A DNA stretch of 64,000 nucleotides from Glycomyces amatae (GTDB lineage: Bacteria; Actinomycetota; Actinomycetes; Mycobacteriales; Micromonosporaceae), in the NCBI RefSeq assembly GCF_020991375.1, contig NZ_JAJLQZ010000002.1, positions 372,001-436,000 on the forward strand. Direction: 5' to 3'. A program made the position numbers and the translations under genes. Below are positions 16,138-23,370 of the stretch, in pieces. Below the pieces are notes generated by a model. That model had not been told where the DNA came from. It ran no database searches and worked only from the letters and a program-made list of their open reading frames with translations. Positions within the stretch are counted from its first letter, which is position 1; every line of letters begins with the position of its first letter.

Positions 16138-17250
16138 GTGGGCATCCAGACGCAGTTGCGGCGCGCGGTGGCGCTGTTCAGGTTCGCCGCCCTGGGCTAC
16201 CCGGTGCTGCTCGGCGCCCTGTCGTTCGACGCGCTCGCGCACCCGGTCTGGGCGGTGCTGCTGGTCGCGGCGCTCGCCGCGTGGACCGGCGCGGTCAGCT
16301 ACCGGTACACCCGCAGGGGCGACGAGCCGCGGGTGCTCTACGCGGACCTCGCGGTCACGGCGCTGGCGGTCGCGGCCTCGGCGCGGGCCCTGGCGGTGTC
16401 CGGCGGCGCGGTGCCGATCTCGCTGGGGCCGTGGATAGCCGGGGCGGTGCTCTGCTGGGGCGCGGCGTGGGGGCGGCGCAGCGGCGCGGTCTCGGGCGGG
16501 GTGATCGCCGTGTTCGGGATGGTCTTCCGCGGCGGCGTCAGCGAGAACACCGTGAACGAGGCGGCGCTGCTGGTCCTGACCGGGTTCACCTTCGGGCACC
16601 TGGTGCGCCTCGGCGTGGAGGCCGAGGAGCGGACGCGGCGGGCGATCGAGCGCAGCGCCGCCGCGCGCGAGCGCGAGCGCCTCGCCCGCGACATCCACGA
16701 CTCCGTGCTCCAGGTGCTGGCGCTGGTCCAGCGGCGCGGCAACGAGATCGGCGGCGAGGCGGCCGAGCTGGGGCGGCTGGCGGGCCGCCAGGAGGAGGCG
16801 CTGCGCTCGCTCATCGTCTCCGAGTCGTACCGGCACCCGCTCGACGGGCGGCGCGACCTGCGGGAGCTGCTGGGGCGGCACGCGGGCGCGGCGGTGACGG
16901 TCGCGGCCCCGGCCACGCCGGTGCCGCTGCCGGCGCGGGCCGCCGGGGAGGTCGCGGCGGCGGTGGCGAGCGCGATCGACAATGTGCGCGAGCACTGCCC
17001 CGCGGGGACGCGGGTGTGGCTGCTGCTGGAGGACGACGGCGAGGCGGTCCACGTGACGGTCCGCGACGACGGCCCGGGCATGGCGCCGGGGCGGCTGGCC
17101 GAGGCCGCCGCCGAGGGCAGGCTCGGCGTGGCCCAGTCGATCCAGGGACGCGTCAGGGAGCTGGGCGGGACCGTCGCGGTCGTCTCGGCGCCCGGGAAGG
17201 GCACGGAGGTCGAGCTGCGCCTGCCGCGGCCCGCAGGAGGAGGGGACTGA
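16138..17250 (+). CDS. MacS-like sensor histidine kinase
   Basis: 370 aa NarL-class kinase. The N-terminal part has five or six hydrophobic helices (about 10-165), followed by the dimerisation/phosphoacceptor helix RLARDIHDSVLQVLALVQRRG (His in DIHDS) and a HATPase domain with the N box (ASAIDNVREH) and the G box DDGPGM. The phosphoacceptor sequence and the membrane domain resemble MacS of Streptomyces, the sensor of the MacRS system. GTG 16138 starts the gene. Its stop TGA (17248-17250) overlaps the ATG of the response regulator by one base, so the two are translationally coupled. Confidence 0.88.
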   Translation: MGIQTQLRRAVALFRFAALGYPVLLGALSFDALAHPVWAVLLVAALAAWTGAVSYRYTRRGDEPRVLYADLAVTALAVAASARALAVSGGAVPISLGPWIAGAVLCWGAAWGRRSGAVSGGVIAVFGMVFRGGVSENTVNEAALLVLTGFTFGHLVRLGVEAEERTRRAIERSAAARERERLARDIHDSVLQVLALVQRRGNEIGGEAAELGRLAGRQEEALRSLIVSESYRHPLDGRRDLRELLGRHAGAAVTVAAPATPVPLPARAAGEVAAAVASAIDNVREHCPAGTRVWLLLEDDGEAVHVTVRDDGPGMAPGRLAEAAAEGRLGVAQSIQGRVRELGGTVAVVSAPGKGTEVELRLPRPAGGGD

Positions 17251-17885
17251 TGGCGACGCTCATCGTGGTCGACGACCACCCGATCTGGCGCGAGGCGATC
17301 GGCCGGGACCTCCAGGGGGCGGGGCACCGGGTGCTGGCCGCGCTCGGGGAGGGCCGCGCGGCGCTCGCGGCGATCCGGGAGCTGCGGCCCGAGGTCGCGA
17401 TCCTCGACCTCCAGCTGCCGGACCTGTCCGGCGTGGCCGTGCTCCAGGGCCTCGGCGAGGACTGCCCGACGGCGGTCCTGGTGCTCTCGGCCAGCGGCGA
17501 GTCCGCCGACGTGCTCGAGGCGATCAAGGCCGGGGCGCGGGGCTACCTGGTGAAGTCGGCGTCGGCGGCCGAGCTGTCCGAGGCGGTGGAGCGGGTCGCG
17601 GCGGGCGACGCGGTCTTCACGCCGGGCCTGGCGGGCCTGGTGCTCGGCGAGTACCGCCGCCTGGCCAACGAGGCGTCCCCGCGGCGGCCGAAGCTCTCCG
17701 AGCGGGAGACCGAGGTGCTGCGGCTGGTCGCGAAGGGGCTGGCCTACCGGGAGATCGCCGAGCGGCTGTTCCTGTCGCAGCGGACGGTGCAGAACCACGT
17801 GCAGCACATCCTCACCAAGCTCCAGCTGCACAATAGAGCGCAGCTGGTGCGGTACGCGATCGAGCAGGGCATCGACGGGGACTGA
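17250..17885 (+). CDS. LuxR/NarL-family response regulator (MacR-like)
   Basis: 211 aa. Receiver domain with VVDDHPIWREAI (acidic pocket), phosphoacceptor Asp in AILDLQLPDLSG, and Lys in GYLVKSAS; C-terminal NarL helix-turn-helix LSERETEVLRLVAKGLAYREIAERLF then SQRTVQNHVQHILTKL. It pairs with the kinase just upstream. The next gene on the same strand starts 93 bases later, and the gap holds two TGAGTA-type half-sites like those reported for MacR, so the ketosynthase fusion gene is a likely target. Confidence 0.93.
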   Translation: MATLIVVDDHPIWREAIGRDLQGAGHRVLAALGEGRAALAAIRELRPEVAILDLQLPDLSGVAVLQGLGEDCPTAVLVLSASGESADVLEAIKAGARGYLVKSASAAELSEAVERVAAGDAVFTPGLAGLVLGEYRRLANEASPRRPKLSERETEVLRLVAKGLAYREIAERLFLSQRTVQNHVQHILTKLQLHNRAQLVRYAIEQGIDGD

Positions 17886-17904
17886 CCGCGGGGCCGCGGC
17901 GGAA

Positions 17905-17937
17905 TTGAGTACTTCCGCGGCCGCTTTTGAGTAGTTC
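17905..17937 (+). promoter_or_regulatory. Tandem TGAGTA half-sites upstream of the ketosynthase fusion gene
   Basis: TTGAGTACTTC (17905-17915) and TTGAGTAGTTC (17927-17937) are direct repeats with one mismatch, spaced 22 bases (two helical turns), 42 bases before the downstream ATG. Streptomyces MacR sites contain TGAGTAC half-sites (recalled knowledge), and a MacSR-like pair is encoded immediately upstream. Confidence 0.5.
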
Positions 17938-17978
17938 AGCCGATGCGCGGCGGGTCTGCGGTGTTGCTCAATGGAGGC

Positions 17979-19835
17979 ATGAACGCCTACATCACCGCGG
18001 CCGGCGCGTACCTCCCCGGCGACCCGGTCGGCAACGACGAGATCGCGGCGCGCCTCGGCGGCGTCGACGACCGGGGCGACCGGCTGCGCCGCCGCGTCCT
18101 CGCCGCCAACGGCATCGCCAAGCGCCACTACGCCCTCGACGCGCGGGGCCGCACCACGGAGCTGAACGAGGAGCTGGCCGCCGCCGCGCTGCGGGCGGCC
18201 CTGGAGGACCGCGGCGCCCGCCCGGGCGACCTCGACATGCTCGCCACCGCCACCACGCAGGGCGACCTGCTCGTGCCGGGCTTCGCGTCCATGGTGCACG
18301 GCCGCCTCGGCGGCGGCCCGATGCAGCTGCTGTCGGCCGCGGGGGTGTGCGCGTCGAGCCTGGCCGCGCTGGACGCGGCCGTCGCGAAGGTGCGCCTGGG
18401 CGACCGGCGCCGGGCGGCCGTGGTCGGCTCGGAGCTGTCCAGCCGGTGGCTGCGGGCCTCCCGGTTCAACGGCGGCGGGGACGCCGACGCGCACTTCCTG
18501 CGGTGGATGCTCTCCGACGGCGCCGGGGCCGTCCTGGTCGAGGACCGGCCCCGGGCCGACCGCCCGTCGCTGCGGGTCGACTGGGTCCGCACCGTCTCGC
18601 TCGCGCACGAGCACCGGGTGGTGATGCGCGCGGGCATGGGCGAGGGCCCCGACCCGGCGGCGGGGCGCACCTGGCAGGACATGGGCAGCGCCGCCGCGGC
18701 CGAGCAGGCCGGGATGATGCTGCTGCGCCAGGACACGAGCGCCCTCGCCGCGCTGGCCGAGGCGGGGCTGCGCGAGTTCGACGCGCTCGCGAGGCAGGGC
18801 CTGGTCGACCTCGGGCGGCTCGACCACGTGCTGTGCCACTACTCGACGAACGCCTTCCGCGACCTCGTCTTCGCGAAGCTCGCCGAGACGGGGGCGGCGA
18901 TCGACACCGGGCGGTGGTTCTCGAACCTGGAGACGCGCGGCAACACCGGCGCGGCCTCCATCTTCATCGCGCTGGAGGAGTGCTGGCGGACCGGGCGGTT
19001 CGCGCCGGGCCAGACGGTCCTGCTGGCCGTCCCCGAGTCGGGGCGGTTCTCGTTCGGCTTCGCGCACCTGACCTGCGTGGGCGCGGAGGGCGGTGCGCCG
19101 GCGTCGGTCGCGCCGACCGCGACGGTGGCCGGGTCCTCCCCCGCCCGGGCGACCGCCTCGGGGGCCGCCGAGGCGGCCCCGGGCAGCGTGTTCGCCCGCC
19201 TGGACGAGGTGTGGCAGGACTTCGAGCGGCGCCTCGCCGAGGTCCCGGTCATGCGGCGCCTCGAGGAGGGCACCGCCACGCTCGAGGACTACAAGCGGCT
19301 GCTGTTCAACCTGCGGCAGCAGGTCGCCGACGGCGCCCGCTGGATCTCCCGGGCCGCCTCCAACTTCTCGGTGGACCTGTTCGACCTGCGCAGCGCCGCG
19401 ATCGGGCACGCCGCCGAGGAGCACCGCGACTTCATGCTCCTGGAGCAAAACTACGCGGCCTGCGGCGGCTCCCTCGAAGACATCCGCTCCGGCGAGAAGA
19501 ACATCGGCTCGGAGGCCTTGTCGGCGTACATGTTCCACACCGCGAGCCGGCCCGACCCGGTCGGGCTGCTGGGCGCGATGTTCGTCATCGAGGGCCTGGG
19601 CACCGGCAAGGCCGCCGGGTGGGCCGCCCGGTTCAAGGAGCTCCTGGACCTGCGCGACGACCAGGTCAGCTTCCTGGCCTACCACGGGGAGGCCGACGAC
19701 GACCACTTCGCGAAGCTCCAGGCGATCCTGGCCTCGCCGCTCGTCGACGCGACGGCCGCGGACGCGATCGTCAAGACCGCCAAGGTGGTCGCCCGCCTGT
19801 ACGCGCTCCAGCTGGAGGAGCTCGACCATGTCTGA
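17979..19835 (+). CDS. Ketosynthase III fused to a haem-oxygenase-like metal oxidase domain
   Basis: 618 aa two-domain enzyme. Residues 1-370 are a FabH/DarB-type 3-oxoacyl synthase III with the full triad: Cys124 in GVCASSLAALDA, His287 in LCHYSTNAF, Asn322 in RGNTGAASIF. A 30-residue Ala/Pro linker leads to residues 405-618, an iron-containing redox (haem-oxygenase-like) domain with HAAEEHRDFMLLEQNYAACG, VIEGLG (Glu538) and YHGEADDDHF (His569, Asp573, His576), candidate diiron ligands. The architecture predicts acyl condensation followed by oxidation. ATG 17979 fits the family N-terminus though GGAGG is only one base upstream; ATG 17943 is an alternative. Overlaps the next gene by 8 bases. 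Confidence 0.85.
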   Translation: MNAYITAAGAYLPGDPVGNDEIAARLGGVDDRGDRLRRRVLAANGIAKRHYALDARGRTTELNEELAAAALRAALEDRGARPGDLDMLATATTQGDLLVPGFASMVHGRLGGGPMQLLSAAGVCASSLAALDAAVAKVRLGDRRRAAVVGSELSSRWLRASRFNGGGDADAHFLRWMLSDGAGAVLVEDRPRADRPSLRVDWVRTVSLAHEHRVVMRAGMGEGPDPAAGRTWQDMGSAAAAEQAGMMLLRQDTSALAALAEAGLREFDALARQGLVDLGRLDHVLCHYSTNAFRDLVFAKLAETGAAIDTGRWFSNLETRGNTGAASIFIALEECWRTGRFAPGQTVLLAVPESGRFSFGFAHLTCVGAEGGAPASVAPTATVAGSSPARATASGAAEAAPGSVFARLDEVWQDFERRLAEVPVMRRLEEGTATLEDYKRLLFNLRQQVADGARWISRAASNFSVDLFDLRSAAIGHAAEEHRDFMLLEQNYAACGGSLEDIRSGEKNIGSEALSAYMFHTASRPDPVGLLGAMFVIEGLGTGKAAGWAARFKELLDLRDDQVSFLAYHGEADDDHFAKLQAILASPLVDATAADAIVKTAKVVARLYALQLEELDHV

Positions 19836-20655
19836 CCTCGCGGGCCCGCCGCTGTGGGACGCCGTGGTCGCCGACCCCTCGGTGCCGCTGGAGCGAGAGG
19901 TCGTGCGGATGATCGCCGAGGACCAGCGCGGATGGACGCGCACCTGGCTGTACCCGGTCGCCCGGCCCGTGTCGCGGGTCCTCGCCGTGGTCATCGTCGT
20001 CCTCAAGCGCCTGACGCCGGTGCGCTGGACCGCGCACCGGCTCATGGATCGGCTGTGCATCTGGTTCCTGCGCCGGTTCGTGTCCCCGCTCGCGGTCGAG
20101 CTGCTCATCCGGCACTTCGTGATCGAGACGAACCTGCTCAACTTCATCGTCCGCAACACCGCCACGCCGATTGCGCCGGTGGCGCTGCGCCCCGTGGACC
20201 TGGCCGGGCTCGGGAACAAGGCTGTGATCGAGCACGACGTCAACGTGTACGTGGTGCTCGCGGCCCTGGACATGACGCCGGCGGGTCCGTTGGACTACAG
20301 CGGTCTCGACATGCCGCCGCTGGACCCCGAGCCGCGGCGGCGGCGGCTCATGCGGCTGGACGTCCAGACCGCCCTGTGCCTCATGAACCTGCCGTTCGCC
20401 GCGTGCCTGACCCCCGAGGAGTACCGGCGGGCCGTCCACTCCATGCGGTTCGACGACTCGGTCCTGGCGATCCTCGCCGAGATCACCGGCGACCCGACGT
20501 TCCTGCGCTGGCAGAACGGGGACCTGTCAGTGCGGGCCGACTCCAACACCGACGTGCCGCGCGCGGTCTACCGGCACGCCGTGGTCTGCGAGTACGCGCA
20601 CGCCCAGTTGTGCAGGCTCGCGGCCCGGACCGACGCGGTGAGCGAGGCGGCGTAA
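19828..20655 (+). CDS. Unknown helical protein, partner of the ketosynthase fusion
   Basis: 275 aa, starting at ATG 19828 within the end of the upstream gene and behind GGAGGAG, so translation is coupled. One strongly hydrophobic helix lies near residues 38-56 (VSRVLAVVIVVL), followed by the segment LLIRHFVIETNLLNFIVRN, whose His/Glu/Asn residues look conserved-type, and IEHDVNVYVVLAALD. The rest is soluble and Arg-rich. No enzyme family was recognised. Tight coupling implies a shared pathway, perhaps as membrane tether, acyl carrier docking partner or modifying enzyme for the condensation product. Confidence 0.8.
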   Translation: MSDLAGPPLWDAVVADPSVPLEREVVRMIAEDQRGWTRTWLYPVARPVSRVLAVVIVVLKRLTPVRWTAHRLMDRLCIWFLRRFVSPLAVELLIRHFVIETNLLNFIVRNTATPIAPVALRPVDLAGLGNKAVIEHDVNVYVVLAALDMTPAGPLDYSGLDMPPLDPEPRRRRLMRLDVQTALCLMNLPFAACLTPEEYRRAVHSMRFDDSVLAILAEITGDPTFLRWQNGDLSVRADSNTDVPRAVYRHAVVCEYAHAQLCRLAARTDAVSEAA

Positions 20656-20689
20656 GAGCGCTGTGGCTCTCCTGCCAGGATTCTGTGGA

Positions 20690-20709
20690 GTGCTCTATAG
20701 CGGGCGTTT
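20690..20709 (+). repeat. 20-bp repeat, left-end copy
   Basis: GTGCTCTATAGCGGGCGTTT recurs with one change (GTGCTCCATAG...) at 21174-21193 inside tnpB, in the same orientation. In tnpB it encodes VLHSGRL. Confidence 0.6.
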
Positions 20710-20713
20710 ACTT

Positions 20714-20745
20714 GCTCGCAGTCCCGCTGACGCGGGTCTGCGAGC
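20714..20745. repeat. Left-end hairpin of the TnpB element
   Basis: GCTCGCAGTCCCGC and GCGGGTCTGCGAGC form a 14-base stem with one T:T mismatch and a TGAC loop, the bulged stem typical of IS200/IS605 subterminal ends. It starts 45 bases before the tnpB start region. Confidence 0.6.
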
Positions 20746-20789
20746 CTGCGGCCGGCTGAGGTGTCGTACCCCGCATTTATCCTCAAAGC

Positions 20790-21965
20790 GTGCTTCTCCG
20801 GTACCGCTACCGTGTGTATCCGACTGCCCCGCAGCGAGCCTCGCTCGCGCGGGCATTCGGTTCTGCTCGGGTGGTGTACAACGATGCGGTGGCCGCGAGG
20901 AGGCACGCATTCGCGGAAGGCTTGGCGTTTCCGTCCACGGCGGCCTTGTCGAAGCAGTTGATCACCGAGGCGAAACGGACCCCGAAACGCTCGTGGCTGG
21001 CGGAAGTCTCGGCGGTGGTGTTGCAGCAGTCCCTCGCGGACTGCGACCGGGCCTACAGGAACTTTTTCGCCTCGCTGAAAGGAGCACGGCGGGGCCCACG
21101 CATGGGACCACCGAAGTTCAAGCGGCGCACTGGTACGCAGTCGATCCGCTTCACCCGCAACGCCCGGTTCGCCGTGCTCCATAGCGGGCGTTTGCGACTG
21201 CCGAAGGTCGGCGACCTGCGGGTGGCGTGGTCGCGGGAGCTGCCCTCCGAGCCGTCCTCGGTGACGATCGTCAAGTCCCCGACGGGGAAGTACTTTGCTA
21301 GTTTTGTGGTCGCGGTAGAGGACGGATCGCAGGAGCTGGAGCCGCTCGCCGACCCGGAAGCCGAGACCGGTGTCGATCTGGGGTTGAAGGACTTCGCGGT
21401 CCTGCGCGGTGGCAAGTCCATCGACAACCCGCGCTTCTTCCGGCGCCTGGAGCGGAAGCTGCGGAGAGAGCAACGGGCGTTGTCGCGGAAGATGAAGGGC
21501 TCGGCGAACCGGGCGAAAGCCCGTCTCGAAGTGGCGAAGGTCCACGAGAAGATTAGGCACACTCGCTCCGACTGGATCGACAAGCAAGTCCTGGACATTA
21601 TCCGCGAAAACCAAGCGGTCTATGTCGAGGGCCTGTGTGTCACAGGGCTCAGTCGAGGCCGGGCCGCGAAATCGATGTATGATGCGGCATTCGGGATGTT
21701 CCTGGCCCGGCTCGAATCCAAAACGGCGCGCACCGGGCGTACCTTTGCCCGGGTGGACCGGTTCTTTCCGTCGACGCGGTTGTGTTCGGAATGCGGAGCC
21801 CTCACCGGCCCAACCGGTTTGGAGGGCCTGAAGGTTCGGAAGTGGTCGTGCGGGTGCGGTGCGCATCACGATCGGGATGCGAACGCGGAGGTCAACATCC
21901 GCCGCGAGGGCAGACGCCTCGCCATGGAACGAGAACGGTTCGCCGCGGGGCTCGCGGAGAACTAA
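20790..21965 (+). CDS. tnpB: TnpB RNA-guided nuclease (IS605/IS607 family)
   Basis: 391 aa transposon-associated RNA-guided endonuclease, ancestor type of Cas12. The N-terminal RYRVYPTAPQ start, the RuvC residues Asp196 (GVDLGLKDF), Glu280 (VYVEGL) and Asp363 (HDRDANAEVNI), and the zinc ribbon CSEC (332-335) with CGC (354-356) are intact, so the protein looks active. TTG 20790 fits the family N-terminus. It works with an RNA from the 3' end of its own gene and the right end. It has more mixed third positions and more A/T than its neighbours, consistent with transfer. No TnpA accompanies it. Confidence 0.93.
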   Translation: MLLRYRYRVYPTAPQRASLARAFGSARVVYNDAVAARRHAFAEGLAFPSTAALSKQLITEAKRTPKRSWLAEVSAVVLQQSLADCDRAYRNFFASLKGARRGPRMGPPKFKRRTGTQSIRFTRNARFAVLHSGRLRLPKVGDLRVAWSRELPSEPSSVTIVKSPTGKYFASFVVAVEDGSQELEPLADPEAETGVDLGLKDFAVLRGGKSIDNPRFFRRLERKLRREQRALSRKMKGSANRAKARLEVAKVHEKIRHTRSDWIDKQVLDIIRENQAVYVEGLCVTGLSRGRAAKSMYDAAFGMFLARLESKTARTGRTFARVDRFFPSTRLCSECGALTGPTGLEGLKVRKWSCGCGAHHDRDANAEVNIRREGRRLAMERERFAAGLAEN

Positions 21966-22099
21966 AACGCCTGTGGACCGGAGGTAAGACCAAGCGTGCT
22001 TGGCGCATCGGGTTGAAGCAGGAACCCGCCCGTGACCGGGTCGTGCAAACGGGCCGGGAGCCGGGAATCCCCGTCTTTTCAAGGCGGAGAGGAAGTCAA
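21850..22099 (+). ncRNA. Probable omega (reRNA) scaffold of TnpB
   Basis: By analogy with other TnpB elements the guide RNA spans the tnpB 3' end and the right end. The tail contains the stem CCCCGTCTT/AAGGCGGAG (22069-22089, one wobble, one mismatch) and ends at GTCAA 22099. The guide would begin at 22100 (GTCGTGCGGCGCGGAC). The 5' boundary is a guess. Confidence 0.45.
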
Positions 22100-22136
22100 G
22101 GTCGTGCGGCGCGGACTGGGAGAGGGGATCGGACCG

Positions 22137-22730
22137 TTGGACTCATGGGTGGCGATCGACTTCGAGACGGCCAACGGCAGCCGGGCCAGCGCCTGCTCCG
22201 TCGCGGCGGTCCGCGTCAGCGGCGGCGAGGAGCAGGAGGCGTACGCGACGCTCATCCGCCCGCCCGAGGGCCACGACCGGTTCGACTCGCGCAACACCGC
22301 GATCCACGGCATCCGCCGCACCGACGTGGCCCGCGCCCCCCGGTGGCCGGTGGTGTGGTCGCAGCTGCGCGAGTTCATCGGCGACGCCCCCGTGGTGGCC
22401 CACAACGCGGCCTTCGACACCTCGGTGATCCGCGGCGCGAACAGCGCGGTCGGGCTCGCCCCGCCGAGCCTGCGGTACGCGTGCACGCTGGTCATCGCCC
22501 GCCAGACCTGGCAGTTGGACTCGTACACGCTGCCGCGGGTGGCGCGGGCGGCCGGGATCGCCTTCGGCGACCACCACCGGGCCGAGGCCGACGCCCGGGC
22601 GGCCGCGAACGTGCTGCTGGCCGAGCGGCGCGCGCACGGGGCCGCGTCGCTCGACGAGCTCCTGGCGACGGCGCGGGTGCGCTGGGGGCGCCTGCACAGC
22701 GAGGGCTACGAAGGCTGCCGCAAGTGCTGA
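22137..22730 (+). CDS. DEDDh 3'-5' exonuclease (DnaQ/epsilon-like)
   Basis: About 197 aa exonuclease of the DnaQ-like superfamily acting on DNA or RNA 3' ends. Exo I is VAIDFETAN (Asp, Glu), Exo II VVAHNAAFD, Exo III HHRAEADARAAAN with the His-Asp pair; the substrate-facing TAIHGIRRTDV follows Exo I. The C-terminus has a short CRKC tail. TTG 22137 preceded by AGAGGGG is chosen; GTG 22104 would use AGAGGAA from the insertion element. The TnpB element ends about 38 bases upstream, so the native promoter has probably been separated from the gene. Confidence 0.88.
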   Translation: MDSWVAIDFETANGSRASACSVAAVRVSGGEEQEAYATLIRPPEGHDRFDSRNTAIHGIRRTDVARAPRWPVVWSQLREFIGDAPVVAHNAAFDTSVIRGANSAVGLAPPSLRYACTLVIARQTWQLDSYTLPRVARAAGIAFGDHHRAEADARAAANVLLAERRAHGAASLDELLATARVRWGRLHSEGYEGCRKC

Positions 22731-22856
22731 GCCGCGTGCGGCGGGAGCGCTGGACGCTTCGCCGCACGGGGTGTCAAGAACGCGTCAAGAACGTTGACGC
22801 CGCTCCCGGACGGTGGTGCGCTTGAACCTGGAACGGTTCGACACCGGAGGTGGAAG

Positions 22857-23321
22857 ATGGAGCGCACGCCCTCGACCCCGTACTCGCGCGCCGGCGGCCT
22901 CGCCGCGCTCGGCGGCTCGATGCTGGTGGCCGGTTCGATGTTCATGCCGTGGGTCGACACGGCGGGAGGCGGGGTCGACTACTGGCACCTCGCGTCGCTC
23001 GACGGGGTCGCGGCCGACGCGCGCGTCTGGGGCCTGTCCCTGACGCTCATCCCGCTGCTCGTGCTGTGGTGCGCGCTGTACTTCGCGTGGCGCACCCACG
23101 AGGCGCGCGCGGCCTGGGCGTTCGGGGGGTTCGCCGTGACGATGATGCTGTACGCGGGCGAGCTGGTCGTCAGCCGGGACCTGCCGGCGGCGGCCCACGG
23201 GGTGGGCGAGATCGCCGCCGTCGCGGGCCTCCTGGCGCTGGCGGCCGGGTGCGTGACGGCCCTGGCGGCCAACGTGCCCGAGCCGGTCGAGTCCCGGCCG
23301 GGCTGGAAGCGCCCGCTGTAG
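22857..23321 (+). CDS. Four-helix membrane protein, unknown
   Basis: 154 aa integral membrane protein with hydrophobic stretches near residues 11-32, 58-78, 84-103 and 118-140. ATG 22857 follows GGAGGTGGAAG. The loop after the first helix contains PWVDTAGGGVDYWH, a pattern seen in many small actinobacterial four-helix proteins of unknown function. No catalytic motif is visible. It is downstream of the exonuclease gene with a 126-base gap and converges on the oxidoreductase gene. Confidence 0.75.
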   Translation: MERTPSTPYSRAGGLAALGGSMLVAGSMFMPWVDTAGGGVDYWHLASLDGVAADARVWGLSLTLIPLLVLWCALYFAWRTHEARAAWAFGGFAVTMMLYAGELVVSRDLPAAAHGVGEIAAVAGLLALAAGCVTALAANVPEPVESRPGWKRPL

Positions 23322-23370
23322 GCGGGGGCCGGTGCCGCGGCCCGGGGCCACGGCAGCGTGGAGGGCCGGT

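Larger units (their letters stand above)
20690..22099 (+). mobile_element. TnpB-only IS605/IS607-type insertion element
   Basis: The element holds tnpB, an imperfect left-end hairpin (20714-20745), and a right end closing with GGAATCCCCGTC, a hairpin (22069-22089) and GAGGAAGTCAA at 22089-22099, the typical right end of actinobacterial TnpB elements. No tnpA is present, so it is not autonomous. The right boundary is well supported; the left one is uncertain between 20656 and 20713. It lies between the unknown gene ending at 20655 and the exonuclease gene. Confidence 0.65.

Noticed and set aside
16338-20273. A 1311-codon minus-strand frame over the MacSR-like and ketosynthase genes
   Set aside because: The plus strand holds complete kinase, regulator and ketosynthase domains; the minus product has no motif and is composition-biased.
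17950-20655. Type III polyketide synthase (chalcone synthase-like)
   Set aside because: The Cys-His-Asn context (GVCASS, LCHYSTN, RGNTGA) is that of ketosynthase III, not of chalcone synthase, and the length and fusion differ.
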